Below, piece after piece: positions 1 through 5,118 of a stretch of DNA of 6,253 nt. Source of the stretch: an uncultured Clostridia bacterium (GTDB lineage Bacteria > Bacillota > Clostridia > Oscillospirales > Oscillospiraceae). Both the position numbers and the translations under genes were made by a program. Within the stretch, counting starts at the first letter, position 1. Each line of letters starts with the position of its first letter. A model generated the notes under the pieces. The model was not told where the DNA came from and ran no database searches. It was given only the letters and a program-made list of their open reading frames with translations. The stretch is from contig CANDEH010000121.1 in the NCBI GenBank assembly GCA_947383645.1, forward strand, positions 1-6,253. Reading direction: 5' to 3'.

Positions 1-674
1 ACGAGGAGCTGGACAACCTCCACTCCATCTATGTGGACCAGTGGGACTGGGAGAAAGTCATCACCCGTGAGGAGCGGAATACCGACTACCTCAAACAGAC
101 CGTCCGCGCCATTGTGGGGGCTGTCTGCGACACCTGTGACGCCCTGCGCCGGGCCTTCCCCCAGCTCCATGTGAAGCTCAGCCGGGAGGTGACCTTCATC
201 ACCACGCAGGAGCTGGAGGACATGTACCCGGAGCTGTCCCCCAGCGAGCGGGAGACCGCCTTCCTCCGGACCCACCCCACCGTGTTCCTCATGCAGATCG
301 GCGGCAAGCTGCAATCCGGCCGGCCCCACGACGGCCGGGCTCCGGACTACGACGACTGGACCCTCAACGGCGACATCCTCATGTGGAATGAGGTCCTGGG
401 CCGGGCCTTTGAGGTCTCCTCCATGGGCATTCGTGTGGACGAGGAGAGCCTCCGGCGCCAGCTGAAGCTCTCCGGCAAGGAGGAGCGCCGGGAGCTGCCC
501 TTCCACAAAATGCTGCTGAACGGGGATCTGCCCTTGACCATGGGGGGCGGCATCGGCCAGAGCCGCCTGTGCATGCTGATGATCGGCGCGGCCCACATCG
601 GCGAGGTTCAGGCAAGCCTCTGGGATCAGGCCACCTACGACGCCTGCGCCCAGGCCGGCGTGATGCTGCTGTAG
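1..674 (+). CDS. asnA: Aspartate--ammonia ligase (asparagine synthetase A), 5' partial
   Basis: AsnA makes L-asparagine from L-aspartate, ammonia and ATP (giving AMP and pyrophosphate) in the cytoplasm, and belongs to the class II aminoacyl-tRNA-synthetase-like fold. The reading frame is already open at base 3 and ends at the TAG at 672-674, so 223 residues are visible of a family length of about 330; roughly the first third lies outside the window. Visible family signatures are LHSIYVDQWDWE (about 21-56), IGGKL followed by RAPDYDDW (about 297-359), LNGDILMWNEVLGRAFEVSSMGIRVD (about 362-441) and the class II motif 3 block GGGIGQSR (about 543-566). These align closely with Escherichia coli AsnA as I remember it. 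A GTG at 33 in the same frame is not the start, because conserved family sequence continues upstream of it. The identity is very secure; only the missing N-terminus limits the annotation. Confidence 0.97.
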   Translation, partial: EELDNLHSIYVDQWDWEKVITREERNTDYLKQTVRAIVGAVCDTCDALRRAFPQLHVKLSREVTFITTQELEDMYPELSPSERETAFLRTHPTVFLMQIGGKLQSGRPHDGRAPDYDDWTLNGDILMWNEVLGRAFEVSSMGIRVDEESLRRQLKLSGKEERRELPFHKMLLNGDLPLTMGGGIGQSRLCMLMIGAAHIGEVQASLWDQATYDACAQAGVMLL

Positions 675-717
675 TTCTTTTTCTTAAAAGAAAAAGAACC
701 AAAAAGAATTTTAATTC
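674..717. repeat. AT-rich dyad with duplicated right arm, at the asnA stop codon
   Basis: GTTCTTTTTC (674-683) and GAAAAAGAAC (690-699) are perfect 10-bp inverted repeats around TTAAAA, whose outer T's and A's can add two more pairs. The octamer AAAAAGAA then occurs twice in tandem (691-698 and 701-708) with CC between, so the left arm can pair with either copy. A further small dyad, GAATT-TT-AATTC, follows at 706-717. The left arm begins on the last base of the asnA stop codon. A run of T's does not follow the stem, so it is not a textbook intrinsic terminator. It could still end asnA messages or protect their 3' end. The same style of T-rich/A-rich dyad is, as I recall, scattered between genes in Oscillospiraceae, which would make it a dispersed intergenic repeat; that part is inference. 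Confidence 0.6.
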
Positions 718-738
718 CACTTCATGGCACATCCCTGC

Positions 739-780
739 AAAACCATATGTCCCGCGCGGTAACGGGAGTCGGTTTTACCG
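739..780 (+). promoter_or_regulatory. Competing hairpins in the pepD upstream region
   Basis: Two structures share the same bases. Fold A pairs AAAACC (739-744) with GGTTTT (771-776) and, inside it, TCCCG (750-754) with CGGGA (763-767). Fold B pairs CGGTAA (757-762) with TTACCG (775-780). They cannot form together because 763-776 is paired in A and partly looped in B. The region lies 48-89 nt before the pepD start. No convincing promoter is visible between asnA and pepD, so this may be an intercistronic leader. A regulatory role is inference; short complementary stretches of this size can occur by chance. Confidence 0.35.
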
Positions 781-808
781 TGAAATCCATCGAATGATTA
801 ACCGAGAC

Positions 809-814
809 AAGGAG
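809..814 (+). promoter_or_regulatory. Ribosome binding site AAGGAG serving pepD, with a five-codon upstream ORF
   Basis: AAGGAG is the only strong Shine-Dalgarno match before pepD. It lies 13 nt from the pepD ATG at 828, which is longer than usual, but only 3 nt from an out-of-frame ATG at 818 that opens a five-codon ORF (MIGNE) ending at the TGA 833-835. That mini-ORF overlaps the pepD start, so reinitiation or coupling is possible. A weaker AGGA sits immediately before the 828 ATG. An in-frame TAG at 822-824 rules out any earlier pepD start. Confidence 0.5.
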
Positions 815-827
815 AAGATGATAGGAA

Positions 828-2279
828 ATGAATGAGCATGTACTGGGCTCCCTGGAGCCCGCCGGGGTCTTCCGGTTCTTCGAGGAGCTATGCGCCATCC
901 CCCACGGCAGCGGCGACACCAAGGCCATCAGCGACTACTGCGTATCCTTCGCCAGGCAGCGGGGACTCAAGTACGTCCAGGATGCAAGCAACAATGTTGT
1001 GATCTGCCAGGGGGGCACCCCTGGCTATGAGGACCACCCCGCCGTCATCCTCCAGGGGCACCTGGACATGGTCTGCGCCAAGGAACCCGGCTGCCCCATC
1101 GACATGGAGAAGGAGGGGCTGGACCTGGTGGTGGACGGGGACTTCGTCCGCGCCAAAGGCACCACCCTGGGCGGAGACGACGGCATCGCCGTGGCCTACG
1201 CCCTGGCGATCCTGGACGACAAGACCATCCCCCACCCGCCCATTGAGGCGGTGTTCACCGTGGACGAGGAGATCGGCCTTCTGGGCGCGGCGGCGCTGGA
1301 CTGCTCCGTCCTCCAGGGCCGGCGGCTCCTTAACTGCGACAGCGAGGCCGAGGGCGTCCTCACCGTGGGCTGTGCCGGCGGCGCCCGCTGCGACATGGTT
1401 CTGCCCGTGTCCGCCGGCCACGGCTGCGGCTACTGCTTTACTGTAAAGCTGGAGGGCTATACAGGCGGACACTCCGGCTCGGAGATCCACCAGAACCGGG
1501 GCAACGCCCTCAAGCTCATAGGCGAGGCTCTCCGGGCCGTCCTGAACTGCTGTGAGGCCCAGCTGATGTCCCTCTCCGGCGGCAAGCAGGACAACGCCAT
1601 CCCCACGGAGGCCAGCGCCACGCTGCTGATCCCCTCCGAGGAGCGGGAGAATGCCTTTGAGGCCCTGGATCGCTGGTGGAAGGAGGCAGGGGACCGGTAC
1701 GGGGACACCGACCCCAACGGCTGGATGCTGCTCTCCAAGGGCGGCGACGTCTGCGCCGACGCCCTCAGCGTAGAGGATACCCGCCGCTGCGCGGATCTGT
1801 TGTGCGCCCTGCCCAACGGCGTTCAGGCCATGTCCAGGGACATTCCCGGCCTGGTGGAGACCTCCCTGAATCTGGGTATTCTCCGCCTGGAGCCCGACGC
1901 CCTCCACGCCACCTCCTCCGTGCGCAGCAGCGTCAAGAGAGACCTGGCCGCGCTGATCGACAACCTCCGCCGGCTCACGGAGGACCGGGGCGGCAGCTTC
2001 TCCACCCGGGGCGAGTATCCCCCCTGGGAGTACCGGAAGGACTCCCCCCTGCGGGACACCATGGCGGCAATTTTCAAGGAGCAGTATGGAAGGGAGCCGG
2101 TGGTGGAGGCCATCCACGCCGGTCTGGAGTGCGGCCTGTTCAGCGACAATATGCCGGGGATGGACTGCGTGTCCTTCGGACCGGACATTCTGGACATCCA
2201 CACCCCCCGGGAGCGCCTGAGCATCTCCTCCACCCAGCGGACATGGCAGTTCCTCCTGGCCGTTCTGGCAGCGCTGTAA
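828..2279 (+). CDS. pepD: Aminoacyl-histidine / cytosol non-specific dipeptidase (M20 metallopeptidase)
   Basis: This is a two-metal M20-family dipeptidase of the PepD type, which splits Xaa-His (carnosine-like) and many other unblocked dipeptides in the cytoplasm for amino-acid recycling. Its 483 residues match the usual length of about 485. The catalytic domain is split by a dimerisation 'lid' domain at roughly residues 205-400. Predicted metal ligands and catalytic residues by analogy with characterised PepD are all present: H78 and D80 in QGHLDMV, D117 in TLGGDDG, E147/E148 in TVDEEIG, D171 in NCDSEAEG and H458 in DIHTP. The conserved GGHSGSEIH (213-221) and IHAGLECGLFS (429-439) blocks are intact. 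The start at 828 aligns with the family N-terminus (FFEELCAIPH) and an in-frame stop lies just upstream. It follows asnA on the same strand after about 150 nt, but shared transcription is uncertain. The exact peptide preference cannot be read from sequence. Confidence 0.96.
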   Translation: MNEHVLGSLEPAGVFRFFEELCAIPHGSGDTKAISDYCVSFARQRGLKYVQDASNNVVICQGGTPGYEDHPAVILQGHLDMVCAKEPGCPIDMEKEGLDLVVDGDFVRAKGTTLGGDDGIAVAYALAILDDKTIPHPPIEAVFTVDEEIGLLGAAALDCSVLQGRRLLNCDSEAEGVLTVGCAGGARCDMVLPVSAGHGCGYCFTVKLEGYTGGHSGSEIHQNRGNALKLIGEALRAVLNCCEAQLMSLSGGKQDNAIPTEASATLLIPSEERENAFEALDRWWKEAGDRYGDTDPNGWMLLSKGGDVCADALSVEDTRRCADLLCALPNGVQAMSRDIPGLVETSLNLGILRLEPDALHATSSVRSSVKRDLAALIDNLRRLTEDRGGSFSTRGEYPPWEYRKDSPLRDTMAAIFKEQYGREPVVEAIHAGLECGLFSDNMPGMDCVSFGPDILDIHTPRERLSISSTQRTWQFLLAVLAAL

Positions 2280-2300
2280 GGGACATTACAAACACACAAA

Positions 2301-2334
2301 AGCATGGCGGGGAGTCGAGGCTCCCCGCCATGCT
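2301..2334 (-). terminator. Intrinsic terminator between convergent pepD and the DivIVA-like gene
   Basis: AGCATGGCGGGGAG (2301-2314) pairs perfectly with CTCCCCGCCATGCT (2321-2334) around a 6-nt loop. On the minus strand the stem is followed by TTTTGTGTGTTTG, a T-rich tail, so the canonical direction is termination of the minus-strand gene ending at 2348. On the plus strand the tail (GCGTTCTC) is poor in T, but the stem lies 21 nt after the pepD stop and could still act in both directions. Confidence 0.85.
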
Positions 2335-2347
2335 GCGTTCTCATCCC

Positions 2348-2980
2348 CTATTTTGACAGCTCCTTCAGCCCCTCCATATCGCGGCTCAGCCGGTGGAACG
2401 CGATGGGCAGCTGCCCCACGGCGGTGTCCATCTTCCGCAGCTCCCCGGAGATGTGGGTGCGGAGCACATCGAAGTCCGACAGCAGCGCGGCGTACTCCCC
2501 GGCTACGGTCTCAATCTTTTCCCGCAGCTGAGCGCGGATCCCCGCCGCCTCCTGCTCCGTGCTCCGCAGCAGATCCGCGGCCTCACGCTCGGCCTGGGCC
2601 TGAATCTCCTCCGCGCGCTTATGGGCGTCCAGCTCGATCTGCGCCACCTGCTCCTTCATCCGGCGGTACTCCTCCGCCTGGCACTCCAGATCGGCCACCC
2701 GGCTCCGGAGCATATCCCGCTCCGCGGCCGCCTTCTCCAGAGCCTGCCGGGCCTCCCGCTCCTCCGCCAGCTGCCGCTGGATCTCATGGAGCTCCCCGGA
2801 CAGGCGGTCTGTCTCCTCCTGGAGGCGCTCATTCTTCGCGTCCGCGTCAAACAGGCGGTCCCTCTCCTTCTCCAGCGCCTCGCTGGTCTCCTTGTGCTCA
2901 GCTGAGATCCTGGTGATGTAGGCCATCACGTCCTCCCGGTTAAAACCGTTGAACACCGCATTTCTGAAATTGTTCTCCAT
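2348..2980 (-). CDS. DivIVA-like coiled-coil protein
   Basis: The 210-residue product begins with a short globular segment, NAVFNGFNREDVMAYI (residues 7-22). This resembles the membrane-targeting N-terminal motif of DivIVA/GpsB proteins (F-x-x-x-G-[YF]-x-x-x-x-V-x-x-[YF]-[IL]). It is followed by a long, almost uninterrupted, charged coiled coil (about residues 26-165) rich in Glu, Arg, Gln and Ala. The C-terminus (166-210) is also probably helical. DivIVA-family proteins mark curved membrane, cell poles or septa and recruit division, wall or chromosome-segregation partners; here the role is inferred from shape only. The start at 2980 is chosen because GGGAGG lies about 5 nt upstream and the DivIVA-like motif follows directly. 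The longer reading from 3034 would add 18 residues without a good site. It lies 116 nt downstream of the 140-aa gene on the same strand and ends in a strong terminator. Its C-terminal region shows no enzyme motif. Confidence 0.75.
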   Translation of the reverse strand: MENNFRNAVFNGFNREDVMAYITRISAEHKETSEALEKERDRLFDADAKNERLQEETDRLSGELHEIQRQLAEEREARQALEKAAAERDMLRSRVADLECQAEEYRRMKEQVAQIELDAHKRAEEIQAQAEREAADLLRSTEQEAAGIRAQLREKIETVAGEYAALLSDFDVLRTHISGELRKMDTAVGQLPIAFHRLSRDMEGLKELSK

Positions 2981-2996
2981 GGGTCCCTCCCGCTGT

Positions 2997-3013
2997 CCCG
3001 CCACAACGGCGGG
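2997..3013 (-). promoter_or_regulatory. Hairpin just upstream of the DivIVA-like ribosome binding site
   Basis: CCCGCC (2997-3002) and GGCGGG (3008-3013) form a perfect 6-bp stem with a 5-nt loop. On the minus strand the stem ends only a few bases before the GGGAGG ribosome binding site of the gene starting at 2980. It could influence ribosome access or mark the 5' end of a processed message; this is inference. Confidence 0.45.
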
Positions 3014-3026
3014 TAAATTGGACGCA

Positions 3027-3049
3027 AAAGGCACCCGTCGGGCCCCTTT
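3027..3049 (-). terminator. Terminator-like hairpin within the intercistronic gap (weak)
   Basis: On the minus strand AAAGG (3049-3045) and CCTTT (3031-3027) pair outside an inner CCC/GGG stem around GAC, with one mismatch and one G.U pair between. The 3' arm runs into a short T run (CCTTTTG), as in a weak intrinsic terminator. It may reduce readthrough from the 140-aa gene into the DivIVA-like gene. It is imperfect, so the call is tentative. Confidence 0.35.
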
Positions 3050-3070
3050 CGCCGCTGTCTCTCTGCGCCG

Positions 3071-3096
3071 CAGAGCTGTTTACGAAAACAGCTCTG
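3071..3096 (-). promoter_or_regulatory. Stem-loop directly after the stop of the 140-aa gene
   Basis: CAGAGCTGTTT (3071-3081) and AAACAGCTCTG (3086-3096) form a perfect 11-bp stem with a 4-nt loop (TCGT on the minus strand). The stem begins on the base following the TGA of the gene ending at 3097. The tail on the minus strand is GCGGCGCAG with no T run, so it is more likely an mRNA-stabilising or rho-assisting stem than a complete intrinsic terminator. Confidence 0.6.
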
Positions 3097-3519
3097 TCAG
3101 GCAATGGTCACACGAGCGCCCTTTTCGGCCCTTTTGATGTGATCCTGATAGCCGGAGATGTAGAAAGGAATGGCGTCCTCCGCCCCGTTGACCAGCCGGC
3201 CCCGGACCTTCTCCCAGGCCTTGATCCCCACAGAGAACTCGGGAAGACCGGCTACCAGAATGGGCTGCTGCTCCTCCTCGATCCAGAAGTACTCCCCGCC
3301 ATAGCAGAGGCGGGCGGTCTCAAACACGTAGCAGCCCACCATGGAGGAGATGTTGAACAGGGCCTCCTCATCCAGATCCTCCTGGCGGAAGGCCTCCAGC
3401 AATTCGTCCACCTCCCGCAGGCTCCCCGCGGAGTAGTCCAGGGTGAGGCCGGCGTTCTCCTGCATATTCGCGGTAAAGTTGCGGGCGGTCTCCATAATGT
3501 CGTCCATCAAACTGGCCAT
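3097..3519 (-). CDS. Conserved-looking 140-aa protein of unknown function
   Basis: I do not recognise this 140-residue soluble protein with certainty. It has no signal peptide or membrane segment. The N-terminal half is acidic and helical (LDYSAGSLREVDELLEAF, residues 27-44, then EDLDEEALF). A core follows with SSMVGCYVFETARLCYGGEYFWIEEEQQPILVAG (58-91), and the end is VRGRLVNGAEDAIPFYISGYQDHIKRA (105-131). The 'LDYS-x-SL-x-x-[VL]D' opening and the 'G-x-Y-x-x-E' segment recall small single-domain families sometimes found as stand-alone or immunity-type proteins, but that link is a weak impression. The start at 3519 is preferred because AGGGAG lies 7 nt upstream; the in-frame ATG at 3564 adds 15 residues that overlap the leader. 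It has its own strong promoter and is followed by the DivIVA-like gene, which suggests an envelope or cell-cycle setting at most. Confidence 0.8.
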   Translation of the reverse strand: MASLMDDIMETARNFTANMQENAGLTLDYSAGSLREVDELLEAFRQEDLDEEALFNISSMVGCYVFETARLCYGGEYFWIEEEQQPILVAGLPEFSVGIKAWEKVRGRLVNGAEDAIPFYISGYQDHIKRAEKGARVTIA

Positions 3520-3572
3520 ACTGCGCTCCCTCTCTCCGCCGGGGGCGGAGGTCATAGTAATCAATTTTTGTT

Positions 3573-3601
3573 ATTGTAGCACACCCGCGGCAGTTTTGCA
3601 A
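3573..3601 (-). promoter_or_regulatory. Sigma-A-type promoter for the 140-aa gene / DivIVA-like gene unit
   Basis: On the minus strand TTGCAA (-35, 3601-3596) and TACAAT (-10, 3578-3573) are separated by exactly 17 nt. TGC directly before the -10 box gives an extended -10 element. Transcription would begin near 3566, leaving a leader of about 45 nt before the ATG at 3519. Confidence 0.85.
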
Positions 3602-3661
3602 CCACCCCCGGGAGGAAGATGGGCGCCGCCGCCCTCCCTTGGGCGATTTCAGAGAAAAAAT

Positions 3662-3690
3662 TTGAATCAATGGGGCGTCTGTGATACAAT
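3662..3690 (+). promoter_or_regulatory. Sigma-A-type promoter for the membrane protein / DUF2625 operon
   Basis: TTGAAT (3662-3667) and TACAAT (3685-3690) are separated by 17 nt. TGA precedes the -10 box as an extended -10 element. The predicted start near 3697 gives a leader of about 30 nt containing GGAGGAGGG. AGAGAAAAAAT occurs just upstream of the -35 box (3651) and again right after the -10 box (3691); the second copy can form a small AGAGA/TCTCT hairpin. The 60 bases between this promoter and the divergent one hold only GC-rich sequence with no clear operator. Confidence 0.85.
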
Positions 3691-3725
3691 AGAGAAAAAA
3701 TCTCTTTCGGGAGGAGGGAACCATT

Positions 3726-4199
3726 GTGAAGATCCGCCTTCGCACCCTCTGGCGTGTACCGGCCTACTGCCTCATCGCCAGTTGGGTCAGCTACTACGCG
3801 ACAGTCTACCTGGGCCGCTTCTTCTTCGTCGTGCAGTCCGCCGGGGCCGACGGCGTGACAAACGTCTCCGCCGACCCGGTCCGCAGCACCGTCTTTCACG
3901 CCGTCCTCTTCCTGATCGTGCTGCTCCTGGGCGGACTGTGGGCCTTCCGCTCCATGACGAGGGCGGAGATCGCCGTCTCCGCCGCCGTGATAACCTCCAT
4001 CTACCTGGCGGTGATTCTGGCCCAGCTGTACGTGCCAAACTTTCCCCTGTCGCTGAGTATTCTGCTGGCCAGGTTCCAGAACTGGACCGCCTTCGTCTCG
4101 TCCCTTCTGATGCGTCTGACGGATCAGCTGAATTTCTCTGTCCTGATCGCCTGCCTTGCGCCGCTTCTGTTCATCCCCTTCGGCAGGAAGGCCGCTTGA
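3726..4199 (+). CDS. Small multi-pass membrane protein of unknown function
   Basis: The 157-residue product is strongly hydrophobic, with about four predicted membrane spans: residues 11-35 (AYCLIASWVSYYATVYLG), 56-74 (VFHAVLFLIVLLLGGLWAF), 82-103 (IAVSAAVITSIYLAVILAQLYV) and 137-151 (FSVLIACLAPLLFIPF). A further amphipathic or membrane-dipping stretch lies around 107-130. The N-terminus MKIRLRTLWR is basic, fitting a cytoplasmic N-terminus, and the short tail GRKAA is also basic. I do not recognise a family or any catalytic motif. It starts with GTG at 3726, chosen because a strong AGGAGG lies 8 nt upstream and no other start fits. It is the first gene after the promoter at 3662-3690, and the DUF2625 gene follows after only 15 nt, so the two are surely co-transcribed and may work together. 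Confidence 0.85.
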   Translation: MKIRLRTLWRVPAYCLIASWVSYYATVYLGRFFFVVQSAGADGVTNVSADPVRSTVFHAVLFLIVLLLGGLWAFRSMTRAEIAVSAAVITSIYLAVILAQLYVPNFPLSLSILLARFQNWTAFVSSLLMRLTDQLNFSVLIACLAPLLFIPFGRKAA

Positions 4200-4214
4200 G
4201 AAAGTGGAGGAAAA

Positions 4215-4790
4215 ATGGACCAGAAATTTCAAAATCTTCTGCTGGATATCCGGCAGTCCCCCAGATCCGTGCAGGTCTTCCCCTGCGACAATACCATAAA
4301 GGCGGAAACCTTTGCAGCCGTTTCCCTCCGACCCGGGAGCCTTCTGGAGGCCATTCTGGCCAACTGCGGCGGCATCGTCATCGACGGCTGGCTGCGGCTC
4401 TACGGCTGCGGAGCGCTGAACTTCCTCCAGCGCAACCGGATCTGCCCCCTCCGGGAGGCAGTGGCAGGCGAGGACATCCTGGGCGGGCTGTTCCTGTGCC
4501 TGGAGGGCGGCAGCATGGGCTACTTCGCCCCGGACACTCTGGTGGTGGAGGACCTGGAGATCGGCCTGGGGCAGTTCGTCCACTGGTGCCTCCACGGGGA
4601 CACCGATACCTTCTACCGGAGCTTCCGCTGGGACACCTGGCAGGAGGACTGCGCCCGGCTGTCCCCGGATCAAGGCATGGGGTTCTACCCCTTCCTCTGG
4701 GCCCGGGCGGACCGGGGCCGAACCCGGAGGCCCCTGCCCATGGCGGAGATCATCGGGCTGGAGTTCGATTTCTTAGGGCAGATGTCTTAG
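4215..4790 (+). CDS. DUF2625 family protein
   Basis: The 191-residue soluble protein matches the DUF2625 pattern as I know it. It has an N-terminal segment ending in VQVFPCDNTIKAETFAAV (19-36), then SLLEAILANCGGIVIDGWLRLYGCG (42-66), where family members usually have GGI-[LV]-[VI]-DxGWLR-[LV]-LG-[SC]-G. After that come ILGGLFLCLEGGSMGYFAPDTLVVEDLEIGLGQFVHWCLHGDTDTFYRSFRW (88-139) and the closing QGMGFYPFLWA (153-163). Family members are about 200 residues long and have no known biochemical activity; some bacterial copies sit alone or near secreted-toxin loci. GGAGG ends 4 nt before the ATG. It lies 15 nt after the membrane protein gene, suggesting a functional pair. Its TAG overlaps the stop of the convergent gene. 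The family call is from motif memory and not from a search. Confidence 0.82.
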   Translation: MDQKFQNLLLDIRQSPRSVQVFPCDNTIKAETFAAVSLRPGSLLEAILANCGGIVIDGWLRLYGCGALNFLQRNRICPLREAVAGEDILGGLFLCLEGGSMGYFAPDTLVVEDLEIGLGQFVHWCLHGDTDTFYRSFRWDTWQEDCARLSPDQGMGFYPFLWARADRGRTRRPLPMAEIIGLEFDFLGQMS

Positions 4791-5050
4791 AAGATGTCCC
4801 GCATGGCCCGGAACACCTCCACCGCGCCACAGCCGCAGGCCGCCGCCCCCGCCGCCGCGCCAAGGGCCACACAGCAGAGCAGCGCCAGCAGAAGGATTCT
4901 CCATCCCGGGCGGTCCGCCAGCCAGTGGGAGTTTCGCCCCAGCTGCCAGATGGCCGCGGCGGCAATCAGGCCCACCAGCAGCGTGCCCCCGGCGAAGGAC
5001 AGGAAAATCATCAGTGCAATTCCCACGCAAATGCACCTTTGCTTCAACAT
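4787..5050 (-). CDS. Small two-span membrane protein of unknown function
   Basis: The 87-residue protein has two hydrophobic spans, about residues 8-36 (CVGIALMIFLSFAGGTLLVGLIAAAAIW) and 51-75 (RILLLALLCCVALGAAAGAAACGCG). They are joined by a short hydrophilic loop, QLGRNSHWLADRPGW. It is cysteine-rich (C6, C8, C59, C60, C72, C74). No family is recognised. The ATG at 5050 is supported by AGGGAG 7 nt upstream, and that site lies within the 3' arm of the long hairpin at 5053-5088. The same frame is open further upstream to 5449 but only as the antisense-like shadow of yajC, so the short form is the gene. It lies 68 nt downstream of yajC on the same strand and its stop overlaps that of the DUF2625 gene by 4 bp. 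Expression probably depends on readthrough from yajC or an unseen promoter. Confidence 0.75.
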   Translation of the reverse strand: MLKQRCICVGIALMIFLSFAGGTLLVGLIAAAAIWQLGRNSHWLADRPGWRILLLALLCCVALGAAAGAAACGCGAVEVFRAMRDIF

Positions 5051-5052
5051 GG

Positions 5053-5088
5053 AAAAGCTCCCTCTATCCCGGGATAGAGGGAACTTTT
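5053..5088. terminator. Long palindromic hairpin, bidirectional terminator after yajC
   Basis: TCCCTCTATCCC (5059-5070) and GGGATAGAGGGA (5071-5082) form a perfect 24-bp palindrome. On the minus strand the pairing extends through a G.U pair, a G-C pair and four A-T pairs (AAAAG...CTTTT), a stem of about 18 bp. On the plus strand the same point is a C/A mismatch, but the stem is followed by AACTTTTTT (5082-5090), a good T run. It can therefore end yajC transcripts leftward (with TTTT, 5056-5053) and DUF2625-operon transcripts rightward. The minus-strand 3' arm contains the AGGGAG used by the 87-aa gene. Confidence 0.85.
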
Positions 5089-5118
5089 TTCCGGTCATCT
5101 GATTACGGGGAGCCGCGT

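Noticed and set aside
888..2201. 437-codon minus-strand open frame antisense to pepD
   Set aside because: Low-complexity Gly/Ala/Val/Leu-rich translation with no family features; it is the codon-bias mirror of pepD in GC-rich DNA, and pepD is certain.
2981..3034. Longer start (18 more residues) for the DivIVA-like gene
   Set aside because: The extension covers the intercistronic hairpin region, lacks a good ribosome binding site and shifts the DivIVA motif away from the N-terminus, where it belongs.
3520..3564. Longer start (15 more residues) for the 140-aa gene
   Set aside because: It would begin almost at the predicted transcription start, leaving no room for a ribosome binding site; the ATG at 3519 has AGGGAG 7 nt upstream.
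3443..5077. 544-codon plus-strand open frame across the divergent region and the membrane/DUF2625 operon
   Set aside because: Pro/Arg/Gly-rich translation typical of the wrong frame of GC-rich genes; it crosses two promoters and overlaps genes with good ribosome binding sites.
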